Assembly (NCBI GenBank): GCA_029747015.1
Contig: JAKOGI010000368.1
Span: 231,501 to 295,500 of the forward strand
Origin: Carnegiea gigantea
Lineage: Eukaryota > Streptophyta > Magnoliopsida > Caryophyllales > Cactaceae
Reading direction: 5' to 3'
DNA: 64,000 bases
In this document: one piece after another, positions 44,701 through 59,700 of the stretch
Numbering within the stretch: the first letter of the stretch is position 1
Layout: each line of letters starts with the position of its first letter
The notes under the pieces: model-generated
The model's input: only the letters and a program-made list of their open reading frames with translations
Told to the model about the DNA's origin: nothing
Database searches by the model: none
Position numbers and translations under genes: made by a program

Positions 44701-47700
44701 CTGACTGTTGCCTGAACTTGGGCCCAAATTGGATTGTAGAGATGCAGCTATTGTATGTGAAAGCTTGTCAAGTATTTTGCTCAACAGGGATTCACATGCT
44801 GTTCAATCCTCATGAAGAGACAAGTAAAAATGGTGCAAGAATTGTTGATTCTAAACAAGTATATCATGATAGCAAAATAGTTGTCTCATAGAGTCATAAT
44901 TTAGCATCGAGTATAGGTTTGAACTGTTAATTCTTTTTGTATTGAATTTTCTCTCTGATTGGCATGTGTTTCAAGAATAGAGATGAGGATGGTGAGCTTT
45001 TATGATCCTGTAGATTACGGCTCCGGATGACTATAGCGGATGGGACTGGCCTGAAGGATTGTTAACGACCTCTAGCCTGGTGAGAAGTAAAGCAGCTGTT
45101 CCTGATGGAGGCAAGGTTTTTGATTTGTCTAGTCTCTTCGCTTCATCTGCGGAGTCAATCAAGTCTTCATATCCTAGGAGCAGTGTGTTCCCCAGCAACC
45201 CACAATTCAGCCAGGAATGTGTTAATAAGATGCCAACAACTGAACAGCTGGGAAATGGGTGCCAGAAGTACTCTCTTATGGGGCACACTGTGAGCTCCAG
45301 AAGGAATTCATATAGTATGACAGATAACCCCTTAATAACTTGGGGTGCCTCAAGTTGTTTGATGAAGCCAAGAGCGAATGTTGATGGAGGATCAACGGAC
45401 TATTGTCAGTCACGCTCCCTCCACTCTGGCATCATCCCCTCAAGTGAGAATTCATTTAGTTTGGCTTATCCGAACATGCAGGGTATTGGCTCCAAGATGC
45501 ACAATAATAATTTAAAGGATGAAATTGTTCTGCAGAGGAGTGCACTTCCTTCTAGCATTGAGTTGAAGCTGGGGCAGCCATCTCAATGTGGTTGGGGTGT
45601 AGGATCTCCCACTTTGTCAACCATAAAATCAAACATCAGGGATTTGCAAACAACCACTTTCCAAGAGCAACTTTCTGATAATTGTGAGTCTATAGGACTT
45701 GTGTCCCAGTCCATTACTCCATTAATTATATTTCTAGTCATCACCTGCATTTTTGTGGTCACTTATCTTATGTTTTAACTGTCTTGGTGCAGTGAGAAAT
45801 TCAAGAGTTGTTGAGCACTGTGACCAGCATCTTCATTTTCATCCTATATCTAATTTAAGGCCAGCAAAAGAACAATTCCAGCTGGATATTCTGAACGACG
45901 AACGATGTACTGCAAATGGTGCTTCCGGTTTGAGGCATTGGAAAGATGCATTGTATAACAGCTCTGGCGTTTCAGTGCCAGTTTCTTCATCTAATACTTC
46001 AGCTGGAGGTGGCGATGTTCTTCAAAAGGAAAACAATAGGGGGACTGAGGAAATTAAACATTCTATTCCTTGGAGACTACATTCTCAATCTCATGTAGAT
46101 AAATCTAGAGTGATGGAATTGTCATGTAATGGAAGTGATGGACCAATCTGGTCTTTAGGCAGCAAGGAATTAGGTTTACAAAAGAAAGATAACAGTACCA
46201 CGAACCCTAGATGTGGACATCATTCTAATGTTCAGAGTGATCCAAGCTTTAGGCTTTGTGCACAGCAGATGGAAAATACTGGGTTTCTCACCAAAGGCGG
46301 CAAATCCTCTCATCATAAAAATTGTATAGTACCTGATGAGAAATACAACTTGCTTAGGATGGCTGGCACGCTTCCAGATCTCTATTGTGCTTCGATCGAT
46401 ATTGAGAATGCATGTAGCTCGGGAATCATACCAGACCCAGGTCATGTGAGTTCATCCCTGGGGTTTGGAGTGGCTAAAACATTGCAGGCAAGCTCCTCTG
46501 GCTCCACTTCATTGACAGTGGTTCATGGACCTGGTCATGACTCTGCTCTAAATAATGATGTTCAGTCTGTTAACTCTCATGGGCCAGGTGAGAGTTTGAG
46601 AGTTCTTGCTTTGAGAAGTGCAGGCCAGTTGCTGAAGGAAAAGCTGCCAGATGCTTCCATGGAACTGAATCAAAGACTAAGGAATTATCCTCAACAAATA
46701 GGATGGACAAAAAATTGTAGCGTCTCCAATGTTGGACGTTGTGGTTCCTTTCTAGGTCCAGGCCCTTCTAAAGGAAGGCATGACCACCCATTTACCTGTG
46801 GAGATGATGCCACTCCAAATGTTGTGCTTGATATTGCTGGTAAGCAAGCTCGTGATGTTGGAAATGGGACTGTTGCTGAAGGCAAGAGCATTTAATTTGC
46901 TTTAATTGATTGAAACATTTTAGTTACTATGGTGAAGTCGGATGTACTTCAATGAGTGCTTTGCCCATCCAGGTAATGACAACTGGGATGGTTTGCGAGT
47001 TTTCATGCATGGGATGGCTTTCAATTCTGAGGTGACTGACAAGCATGTTCAAGGCCCATGTGCTCTTCAGCCAAAGGAACAGCCTTCACTCAGGTTAGCT
47101 TTCTATCAATTCTAATTTAGTTACATTCATTGATCATGTTTTTCTGCAGCTAGAAGCTCTCTTTTTGTAATTACTTGCTGCTCATGTGAATTTGTTAAGT
47201 GCATATCTGGAGAAGCTATTCTCCAATGAAGGTAGGATGTATGGGGCCATCTGGATTGCTACTTTACGACGTTTACATGATGTGTCAACTTTCGAGCATC
47301 TGGATTGCTACTTTAGAATGTGTGGAGCTGTACTTTTGTTATCTGCAAGAAGAAAAACTCAAGTGTTGAAATGGATGGTTAAATCAAAACTTGAAGCCCT
47401 TTAAGTGCTGGAATACATGGTTAAACTTAAATCAAAAATTTAAGAAAAGCTTGAATCCTGAACATAAAGCCAGAGCAACTCTGCAAGTTTGAAATCCCTG
47501 ATGTCATTAATGTTATCTAATTAATCCCTTGTGATGAGCACAACAGAGTGGTCCTTCTTATTCCAGGAGTCATGATTAGTATAGTAGTGTTTTCATCCCT
47601 ATGAACTGCCAACTTATTTTGTCTCTCTCCAAGAAACAGCCTTTTTGGCATTTTATGCCAGGTAAGGTTGCATACTTTTTTGCTTCCTCGAAACGTGGCG

Positions 47701-50700
47701 GTAATTGATCCATACTGAGCAATGGCTGTTATTATGAGCAGCCTACCTGTAAAATTCAACAATCAGTTATCTGCTACATGCCTTTTTGGCATTTTATGGC
47801 AGGTAAGGTTGCATACTTTTTTGCTTCCCCGAAACGTGGCTGTAATTGATCCATATTGAGTAATGGCTGTTATTGTGAACAGCCTACCTGTAAAATTCAA
47901 CAATCAGTTATCTGCTACATGTTTTTATTTTTTATTTATTTTTATTTTTAATGGATCTTCCATTGCATTTTTTGGGTAATTTATTTACTTCAGTCTTGGC
48001 AGAGGTGGAAACAAGGTCAGTGCGTGTGACATGTTTCAGAGGTACTGTGAAGGACCATATGCATGTAGTTCAGGCGGGTGTTGTTGCAGTTTTCCACCAA
48101 TGCGCTCTAATAAAGAGTTGTACTCTAAAGATACAGGCACTGTGAATAGCTCAAATAAGCAATTAAACAATGCAGTTGTTGGAGCCCCTAAATTAGCTGG
48201 CTTCAGACTTTCTGACAATTCTGACACTATTGAAAAAGCTATCCTAGTAGGATACAGTCAGAAGATGGAGCCAAAACATGGAAAGCTTGATTGCCTGGAT
48301 GCACAATGGAGGGATGTTCCTCCCAAGATGAGTTCAGTTTCCAAAATGAAGTGTCCAAATGCATCAGAAAAATCATTGGTCAAGAATGGAGAGGCTGTAT
48401 CGCACCTGAGAGAGATTGGGGCTGAAGGCATTTCCATTGACCAGTTTGCTGAGTTGCGAGGGATTGAATCATCAAACATTTCGTCTGGAAGTTCTGCACC
48501 AGCGGTTACTCAGGCACCAATTGAGGTTGACAAAATTGATTTGTCTACTGTTGATGCTGTTGATACTGGAAAAGGCGATGATCAGACGGCAGATCAAGGA
48601 TCTGTGATCAATATAAGTTTATCTGATGCTATTGATAGTGTTAAAAGTTCTCAACATGTTCGTTGTAGGAAGGCTAGGTATACTGAAGAAGGATCCCCAT
48701 CAGAATTGCTAAATGTCGCACCTCATGGCGTCGATGATGAATTTAGACAAGGACATTTTGGATCAAAGGAATTGCGAATTTTGGGTCATTCTGGAGCTAG
48801 TTGTGGTGAACTTTCATGTACAATGCAGAGGAATGAGAATAAATCTATGCTTAGAAAGAGAAAACATATAATAAAGTCGAAAATGCTGGAAACATCTGTA
48901 GCTGTTTCTCATGTCTCTTTGTTACCCTCAGAGTCTCGAGTACACACCAGAAATACTCCTGACAATCATGCCTATGCATCTGAAGATGTTCAAGTGGTTC
49001 TTCAATCTAATCAAGATTCATCTAATGTTTTTGATTCTAATACAAAAGATCGTAGCTTTAAAAGGAGGAAGTCTGCCTTGTCTTCAGTCAAAATGCTCTC
49101 CCGCAAAAGAGATCTAAATAGGATATATCACTTTTTTGAAAGTGAGAGTGACGATCAGAGACCCTTGAGGGACGATAGCAACTCTGTGGCAATTCCAGAT
49201 GATGTTGCTGTCAAAAGGTTAAGGCAGGTTAAACCTGCTGAATCAGTCTTGAAACCTGTAAATGCTATTGAAGGTGCCAAGCAAGTTTGTCTGTATAATC
49301 TAGATTCTGATGGAATTTTGAAATGTAGTGTTCACTGCTGCCAGAATCCTGTCGTCGTTAATGACGAGAATCTTTGCAATCAGAAGGCAAAGCCTGTAGC
49401 TTGCGGCAAGTATGGCATTATATGTAACCGAGAATGGGATTTGGATGAATTAAAGCCTCCCAAGATTCTTTCGCTCAATCAGGTTCTAAGATCCTCACAG
49501 AGAATTTCTACATTTGAAAATGAAAATACAGTGGCTTCAGTGGGAAAAATGGTTAATTTCAGTGATGGTCACGAAATTATGTGTGGATCCTTCACTTCTC
49601 GCAATGGGCAAGTTAGCAAGGTGCTATCACAGAAAGGGGGTTTTCATAAGAGTTCTGCCCGTGATACTTTTCGAACATACCATGAGGAAGATGAAAATTC
49701 TGCCGATGATTGGTCTGCCGTGGGAAGAGTTGGAGTTAGTGGAAGCAAAAGAAACACAAGTTCTCCAAGCTGTTGTCCTCTTGCTCGTTCAAAGCCAAAG
49801 GAAATTCGTGTGCGCAGTCTTTATGAGTTGTCTACGAGAGGTAGCTTCTTAAATTTCATGTTTATGTAGTTTTATGTAGTGTTTCTTGGATTTTAAATTC
49901 CCAATCCGTGTAGAGCAAGGATTCAAAATGCGCTTTGGGTTGCGATTGCAGTTTCAGTCGTGGTATGAAAACAATCGCTCTGATGCAGCAATCTCATCCC
50001 ATATCGTGGCAAAACCATGGTTTGGCCATCTTGGAAACCTTTTCAATACGGCTATTTCGTCGCGGCATTGCCACATTTTGAATCCATGAGAGTACATGAT
50101 ACCGGACTATGTTTACTCGGCCATTTTCTGCTGACTGTCTTTTTTCTCTAAAATGGAGGCCCTTGTGTCTATACCCATTGCAGGATACTGAGTGCTGAAC
50201 ATAAGCACTTGAGTTGAACTATGGAGCTTAACTAGCATGCTAGAATGTAGGTTCTACTGGTATCTATTTATGTCTCTGCAATTTTGCTTTGTATCATAGT
50301 TTGTTATATAATATATACTTGGCCTCTTCTGTTTAGGGGCTGGCTATCATGCTGTGCTTCCAATGGCACACGATATAGTGAGGTGCCATTTCACGTTCAA
50401 TGATGCCAACTTTTTTTTCTCCCTTGCTTTCTTGAACTTTGGGAACCAAGCTTTCTAAGATGGAAACTAATATCTCTATTCACAAGATATGTGGAGACAA
50501 AAAGCTTTCCCTTTAGCTAGTTAGTAGTTAGTACAATTGGTTTCACTGTTTATGTCATCCCTGAAATGCTTTGTGGTAGAGTTTGTTGGAGCATAGTGTA
50601 ATTTGTAAGTGAATCTGATGGATCCTATCACAATTTGTTGCACTAATTGATTAATGACTTTTCTGTTCTCATGCTAAAAATAATATCGGTGAAAATTGAG

Positions 50701-53700
50701 TCCACTGAAAAATTTAGATCAGGGATATATCCTCTCCTGGCAGAAAGGAATGTAAGAGATATTGAAACACCCACACCCCTCCCCTTGGGCCGTGGTATGG
50801 TCCATTACGACGACGACAACAACAACTCCCAGTATGGGTCCCGCTTTTGCGGGGTCTGGTCCATTAGCTGCTAGATATACATCACTATACTGAGGAACCT
50901 ACATTCAATTGTAATATTAATATTTACCTTCTGCTGTAACCTTTGCCTTACTCCTGTGATGAACCTTAACACAAGCATGCTTTACTGTGTAGTGTATTTT
51001 CAGCTGGTATGTATTCGATGTATGTTTCTCACAGAATCTGGGTTTCATGCGGAGATTATTTGTATTCCTGTACTGAAGGGACTGACTGGGCGATTGTTTT
51101 TGGTCTTCAGGAAAAGATGTGCTCCCTGCAGAGCTTAGTCTTTGCCAAACTGTGATGTGTGAAGTGTCAATCGAATGTGAACCGAAAAGGGAGGCATCTA
51201 AAGGTATTGGAGAACGTGATGGTGGTAAATGTTGTTCTGCTGCTAGAAGGTAATAATTGCAGTTGCAAGTCTTGATGCCCTGAATGGCGTGCTTGAATAG
51301 TGTTGTATAGCATTAATTTATATTCAATCAGTCCTTGATTTTTCTGATATTTCCTGGGATGATGCTTTCATGCAGATCCCTGGGAAGATCGAACTGCACT
51401 TCCCTTGTCTCAGAACTGGATTCACTATGTTGCATTTGTGGAATACCCAACAAAGACAGCACTGACTGCTTGTTGGAGTGTGGTGGTTGTTTTATACGGG
51501 TATCTAGTTCTGACTAAATATCTTCCGCCGTTGCTTTGTTGTTCTTAATGGACATCATGTAATTTTTATTGCTACTGATTTGCAGCTTCATCGAGCTTGC
51601 TATGGTGTTTCAAGAGTGTCAAAAGGGGATTGGTATTGCAGGCCATGCAAGACAGGTGCTAAGAATGTTGTAAGTTTTTACCTGTGATTTCACATTGATT
51701 GGTTGTTTTCTGGGCTCAGAAATATTGCATTCAAATTGCAGAAAAATGATTTGTAAATGTATCACAGCATATGATCTGGACACCCTAGGATTATCTATCT
51801 TATTATTTCTTCTTAAATCATTTCATAACCCTAAGTCTTTGGGCTAAATTAGATTTGTAGAGAGTTGACTGACAGCACTCTGTAAGTGACATCCTTTTTG
51901 GACTGTGTATGTCTTCTGATGTGAAGATTTATTTTGACAACTGTGAAAGACCATCACAGTCAAATTTTTCCTTTTACCGTGCTTTTTTGGACTTGGAATT
52001 TCCACCTTTTCTTATTTTCTGTTACTTGTCTCTTCACTTCTTTATCAAGTGTCCCTTCGTAAGTTTTTCAGGTCCTTTTTGTTGCGTCATTGTTCAATTA
52101 TACGCATTTAGGGAAAGCTTCAATGTGCTTACGCCACTAGGAGGAATTTAAAATTTGGCATTTCAGATTTTTGGATTTGAGTGTTTCTTTGTTTATTTAA
52201 TTTTATTGTTTGGGTGTTGTGCTTTACATTCGCATTTGGGCGGGTGAGACTGTTTGGGAAGTTCCATCATTTTTGCATGTTTAGCTTATTTTATTGGTCT
52301 GCATGTATTGATGGAAGTAGTACATCTATGATGATATTTTTTGGTTTAGACGTATGGTATTGATGTGGTAATGTGCTATTTATTCCCAGCATTTCCATCC
52401 TTTTTTCGAGTTTTTCACTGATGGTGTGTTTGGTAGGGTTGAAAACCCTTTTCCTAAAAAATAATTCTCCATGTAAAATGATTTTTCATGTAAAATGATT
52501 TTCAGCTCATATTTTCAGTTGTTTGGTAAAAGGAAAAATGAACTTTTTGGATAATGAGTTTGATTTTTAAAAAAATGGACAAAAAAGCTAAAAATGATTT
52601 TCCTTAATCTTCGAACCATATCTCGAGGAAATAGACACAGAACAGAGAAAGAGTGTGAGACCTTGTGAGAGCCCAAGAAATGTAAAATCAACCTACGCTC
52701 TATTCAAAGTGAAAATATTTTCCTTCATTCTAGGGAAAATGATTTTTCCCTGAAAACGAATTTCCCCTCCTTGTTTTACCAAACACCGTAAAATGAGAAA
52801 ATCATTTTCTAAACCCCTACCGAACACACCCTGAGTTCAGAAGCAATTTTAGTACCCATCTTGACTGTGAAAACTGACAAGGGAAAACTATAGGTAGAGA
52901 TAATTTCAAAGCACTCTTTGAGATTCATCTGTGATTAAGGAAACTTCTCGGGATATGTTTTTTTGACTCTGGCAGACAGCTTTGTTTGAGTTTCTATGAC
53001 TTACTGTCACTATCTCAGTCTTGTAGGGGGCAACCTGTGTTTTTTCCCCTGTTTTTGGGTTGGGGGGGGGGGTTGATTTGTGCAGACTGCAGCCTGACTT
53101 TATTATATTAAAGACAGATAGTTTCCATCACAACCTAGTTCTGAAATGCATTGACTGACTTGTACTCGACAAAATAAATTAGATCGCAATCTAGTAAATG
53201 TCTTTGTCCATTGTAATCCGAATCTTAGAAAATTGGCCAATAGTAACTTCTTTAGCAGACTGGAAGATCACATAATTTTGTTCAGGAGGGTCTTTTGGTG
53301 ACTTTTCCACTCACCGGTCACATGTAGCTGGCAACTAGCATTCTGTGCTTTTTAGGCATTTTGCAGCCATTACACTTCTATCTTTAATTTCTTTCTTTTG
53401 CTTTTGTTTGATAAAGCACTCTTCAATGATTTACTGTTTACTGTAATTCATTTGGTCTACATTCTAGGCTTCTGGCATGCATTTTTCTTCTGCTAAGTAG
53501 TGAGTCAGGTGTTGCAGTTATGTTAGTCAATTTTCTTTTTCTCCTTGTTCTTGTTTGATAAAGCATTGTGCTTTCATCTATTTCTGAAATGAAGTCGGTT
53601 TAAGCTCTGTGCTTGTTGTCACTGGTTTTCCATTTCCAACACCATTGGTTTGGATCTTATTATTCGGGGGCATTTGTTAAGTGACTTATGTGTCTTATCT

Positions 53701-56700
53701 TGCTATTTCTTCAAATATGTGCTGTCTTCCATCGCAAGAAAAATTTAAAGACCCCTCATGTACCACGTTCACTGCTAGGTGGTGGAGTGAGTACCTGAAC
53801 CTTTTCTACATATCAGGGTGTGTTCCTGATAACTTTGTGTCTGTGGCAAGAAAGGCAGAGATTCACTATGGAGGAGATGTAGGCAATAGGTGCACCAAGG
53901 ATGCTACTATGTGTTAAGAAAAAATTGGTTGCTGTCCTGTGAATCTGCATTCTTCTTCTTCTTGGTGATTCCGCTTCTAATACCTGTCCATTGACGTTAG
54001 GCTTGTGTCCTCTGTGGTTATGGAGGTGGAGCCATGACTCGAGCATTTGGGAGCCGCAGTGTAGTGAAAACCCTTTTGAAAGCATGGAATATCAAGACGG
54101 AATCTCATATTATGGGTTTGGGGTCTGCTGAAACATTATATGGTATGCCTACTTCATATGCTATACATTTGTGTGATAGGAGCTACCTTTAATTCTGTAG
54201 TTTTTTGAATAATAGTTTCATTCTTTTACAGTTCCAGCAAAGTTGGACTCAGAAACTACAGAGTTTCGACCGTCTTCTTCAATAAAAACAATGGTGCATA
54301 ACAGTGTAATAGCAGGATTGTTTGATCGAACTGTCAGGCAGTGGGTCCATATGGTGTGTGGGATATGGACTCCAGGAACCCGATGTCCTAATGTGGATAC
54401 AATGAGTGCATTTGATGTTTCTGGTGTTCCTCGTCCAAAAGCTCACATGGTAAGCACTTGTACTTTATGTAGATGTTGTATCATAACCCTGCTCTCTGCT
54501 CCCGGAAAAAGGGGGGGGGGATGAAGAAGATGAAAGCCTCTGTAACATTCTGTGATCTTGTTGTGCAAGTTGCCATGCTTTGTAATAGCAGTGAATTTAT
54601 TTCTCATTTCATCTATGGTGAATATGACTTTGTGATAGCAGAATCAGTTTTGCCTTGCTGTTCTCCTTTCAGCCTTTCACCTCTTCGAGGTCCATTGCTA
54701 GATGATGTATCATGGTGTTGCATTTACGCCAAAATTTTTCTTTCACGACTCTATGGACTATGATGATATCAAACCAAATCGTTATATTTTCTTATTATTA
54801 TGCAAAGCAGGATCAATTTGTGTCTGCGTGACTAGTACTTGTGTTGCTACCTCAGATTTGCCACATATGCAAGCGACCTGGTGGTTCATACACACAGTGT
54901 CATGTTGAGACTTGCAGTTCTTATTTCCATCCTTGGTGTGCTCATCAAAAGGTAATCATGAACAATGGATTATGCTGGTAAAGAGCATCTGATTCCTCTT
55001 TACCTGTGTTCAGATGATCATATTTACATCATATGCCTCAACTTAGTGGCAGCATTTGCCTTTTTCTGAGCATTGTTGTTGAACTGTTAAACTAATGTTT
55101 TGGTTTGCTCGAACCACCTGCTATCCTAATTGGGTTTTACCGTACATCCATCAAAAAAGGTTTTTACTAGAGATTTTGTCATTGAAACACTTTGAGCGTA
55201 TGACTAAATTGTTATAAAAGTATTATGAAGGACATTTAGCATCTTCTATTGTTTCATCTGTTTTCCATTTTTTGGGAGGCAGGGGTACTGTACTGTACTG
55301 TGAAATGAGGTGCTGACATGTGGCAGCATCTCTTTCTTTTTTCAAATCTTACACAGGACGCTCTCTTTCTTTTTCCAAATCTTTCACCAGGATGCTTCAG
55401 CCAGTTTCCTTAGCTCTGAAATCCCATCCCTCTGATCTTAACTATGCACTAGTGTGGCCCCTGGCAATTGCCTAAGCTATTTTGGCCTCATTGACCGCAG
55501 GCCCTCATGCTGGTGGCTGGTCTACTGTCACATTGTTTGGGACTTTAGGTCCACCTTCCTCTTCCCTCTGGGCCTCGTCTAGGGGTTTCCCCCACCTTGA
55601 TCAAACTGGGGACTAGCATGCCATCTAGTGGTTGGTTACTTGGTTTGATGCCACTTGCTCATCATAAACATCCTTGCTGTTCACTCAATCCCAGAAAAGC
55701 TCTCTGTTTTTCACTTAAAGCTCAGACTAACATGACATCCCTGACAGGTTGATCATGCTCCATATCCACTGCACTAAAAGACACACTGCGTCCTGGGAAA
55801 GCGGGATAGCAGAATCCTTCGTTTAGGTGAAAATGGCACGATTCTGAGAGCTTTTTATGCAACGACATCAAAATCCCCCAAGATTTGTCAGTGACTTATT
55901 GGGACAGTCGTCTAACATTGTATGCCAGTAATCCTTTGGTCAAAGGTTTGTCTGCTTGCTGGTGTTATGTGTCCATCGATCACTGTCTGACACAGGGAAG
56001 GAAATGGGGAAGGGATAAATGAATGTTTTTCTTTAAAAAAATAATAATAATGTCAGGTATCTCTTTTGCCCTTTATGAACTTCTCCCGGATACCATTTAT
56101 TTCTTTCACGTCCAAAATATATTACCCCAGTTCCCCTTTTTTTTTGGGGGGGGGGGGGGAGGGTTGTTTTGGGTGGATAAGTCAAAATGAGTAATTAACT
56201 AATCCTATGATCTTAAATGGTTATCATGTTTCTCGACCAAAGAGCAATTATCACATGATCATGTGATCCTCCCCCTTTTTTCGCTTGTATCCATATGCAG
56301 ACCTTCAGTCTAAAGCCAGAACCAATGAAGATTATATCTAGTAAGGCGGGAAGGCCTTTTAAACACCTCTGATGAGCTTTTCTCCTCTGCTGTTCCAAAT
56401 ACTGGCCATTTTGCCTCAGAATGAAACAAATCAGCTGACTTCATCCTCCCTCCTGCCAAAAACATGAGAAAGAGAGAGAGAGAGAGAGAGGGGGGTGGGG
56501 AGCAGCTGTAAGGGACAAGCGATTACTGGTCTATGAGGACAGTGGTAAGATATCCATGCATTTTGGAGAAATTTTTAAATGGTTATGAAGTTACTTATTT
56601 GCATTACATCCTTGCCCACATTTGTCATATCTACTGTTTTTAGATTTTTCCTGAGTCCTTGCAAAGCTCATAAGCACTTGCTTTTGGCTATATATGATCA

Positions 56701-59700
56701 AGTAACTAAGAATAAGAAGCATTTGAGTAAAGCCAAGATCCAAATCAACAGCCTGCAGTCTTATTGAGCTCCTCCTTTTTTGATTTTTCCTTTGTTTTTT
56801 TCCCTGGGTTTTTTTTGGAGAGAAGAGGGGGGGGGGGGGCGCTTGTCAGACCCTAGATTTCAGATATGTGGACTGCCTGCTATGCAACCAAAGATGTACA
56901 GGACAGTTTTAAGAGCCATTTCATGAAGTCAAGTCATAGGGATCCAACATTTGAATTGTGTCTTTGAAGCAACCCGTAAGGTAGATATTGCTGTCTTGCT
57001 ATCTTGATAGTAAAAAAGAACCAAAGATGGTCTGAATTTACAGGGTAAGACCCATTTTCTTAAAGAACGAGAAACCAGTCTTGGGCAGCAGCATCAAGAT
57101 GTGTCGGTTAGGAAGTTTCTAGGGTGAATCTCCTACAGTACACGCATATCTCTACACTGGTGCATGAAAGGTGTCTATGTCTCCTTTCTTGCTATGTGCA
57201 TGAACTGGTTCCTTTGTGCTTGTCTAAACCAAGAGAAATGACAAATTATCACATGAATAAATTGTGATGTCTATAAAAAATAATAGTAAAGCTAACTCCT
57301 TTGGCTCTATTGATTGCAGGGTTTGCTCCAAAATGAGGTTGAATGTCTTGATAATCATAAGGTTCGTTTCTATGGGAGGTGTTTGCTTCATGCTGACCAC
57401 CAACCTAGTGCAGTACATAGTGATAATGCCAATGATAAGAATGATTCTGAAAATGCACCCAAAAAAGAACCAACTTGTGCAAGAACACAGGTATGGTAAT
57501 ACAGAATTCTGTCTTACCTTGTGATGTGTAAAGATTCAGCCTTATAGTCTATCTACCTTTCCACTAGGTTTACAGGGGAACCAAGCTGCAGGGTGGAAAG
57601 CACAGTCCTTGTCAACATAATGGTAAGGGTAAATGCCTTGTAACCCAGGTGCAGTTAGATGCATGGCTGTACATCAACAGTCAAAAATTTGGCTTGAAAA
57701 GGCTACCAAAACGTCCAGTTTCAGATGTAGAGCATGATTATAGGGTATGTGCTTCTGAACTCAGAAGAGAAAATATAGCATTCAGCAAAGATTTATCTTT
57801 TGCTAAAAGCTCTGTTTCCTTGTTTGCAATAATTTTGACTGTTCTTTGATTCCTCTGCCTGTTGATGCACGGGCTCATCTGCATAGCATCATATTTTGTT
57901 GAAACCACCTATTCTCCATTGGCCTGAATTGCAAGAGCTACAGGTGTGCAAATTGCAAAGATGTCTTATGGTGATTTGCGATGTGGAACATTGTATCCTT
58001 CACAGAATACTGACTTACAAATTTGGTGGCACCATTATTGTCCTTTTGCATGACAAGATACTCAAACTGACTAGGAATAACTATATATGTAAGTAAAGAT
58101 TTAAGATAATTTAAATTAGGAAATGGAGCCACAACAATTTGCATAAACCATTTTGGAGGATTATCGAGAACGTCAATATTCCTGAGTACTGGTCTTAATT
58201 TTATCATGCAATTAAATTTGCAACGACTCTGAGTTTCTGACCACAACCATCTTGGTCTTTGTCTGTACGAAGTTCATTTTGGGCTATATTTATCCCCAGA
58301 ATGCTGTCAGGTACTCTTTATTGCCAATAGGACGGGATATTTGAAATGGTTGTGTACACAAATTGCCTGGGCGATACCATCTTGTTCATCTCTTGCGCCT
58401 TACTGCTATATTTCCTTTGTGTTAGAAAGGATATATTTACCTCTTTTCTTGCAGGGATACGTTTACCTACATCTAGTGTCCCTGGTTCCTGCTTTGGCAG
58501 GATCCATAGTGGGTATTATTTTTGCAATGGTCCTATGCAATGTTGTAACATGGCAATTCTTTTGGAGAATTCAACAGATGTCAGGAAGAAATATAGGAAC
58601 ACTTTTTAACATTTTGGTTCTTTTTATTTAATTCTGATTTCCTTTGGTTTAGAAGAGTAGTTGTATCATACTTTTTATTCTCTTTGCAGAAAGAATATGC
58701 TCGATACAAACAAGCAAAGGGTTGGAAACAGTTAGTGGTGTATAAATCTGGAATACATGCTCTTGGTCTTTACACTTGTCAGTTCATCCCTCGTGGTGGC
58801 ATGGTAAGAACTTTCATCTTCCTTAAACGAGTTATGTCTGTCAATTGATTGTGCATTTTAGCTCAAGTGAATCTCAGGGGAAGGTCCAATTAGACTGAAC
58901 GTCACAGTCTGCAATTTAACTATGATGAAATATTCTGTATCTGTCAAAATGGTATCGAATTCAGTTTTGCAATCCAGAGGTTTGTAATATGCTGATGCAA
59001 TGCTGTACTATAGCTTACCACTATTCTAGGGTTTCTTGCCAGGTTCTCAGCTAAAGCCCGGTTCTGAGCTAAAACCTCTCAGATGAATGCACATACATTC
59101 TGCTTTTGCAGAGGAACTGAGGAACTGTTTCAATTAGAGTAATGGAAAGGCATTGGATATCCCCGCTGCTTCACTGCTTGATGAGACATTTGATTTGTTA
59201 TCTAGTGCTAAAAAGTAGCCAAAATACTACTTCTTTTAGATACCTCAAAATGTAGGTAAAATGCTGATTCCAGTGCTTGCTACTGTTGATGAACCTTATG
59301 ATATTCTACTCGTCATGTTTTCTTAGGTTGTTGAATATGTTGGTGAGATAGTGGGGCCACGTGTTGCTGATAAAAGAGAGTCTGAGTATCTGTCTGGCAG
59401 AAAGCTTCAGTACAAGGGTGCCTGCTACTTCTTTAGAATAGACAAGGAACAGATTATTGATGCCACCCGCAAAGGTGGGATTGCCCGGTTTGTTAACCAT
59501 TCATGCCAGGTAATAGTTCTTGTTTTTTGGTAAACTGCTCCCCCTCCCTGTAGCCTTAAATCTACCTTCCCTGTTCACTTTTTTGGCTCCTCCCAATCCT
59601 TGCACTTAGGGGGGTTTTTTTCCCTTTTTTTTGGGTTTTTTTTTTTGGGGGGGGGGTTATTGCCAAGTAACTTGTACTGCAGTCACACAACTTTTCACTG

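Noticed and set aside
46176..46445. Minus-strand frame within exon 6
   Set aside because: It overlaps a well-supported coding exon on the plus strand and shows no domain.
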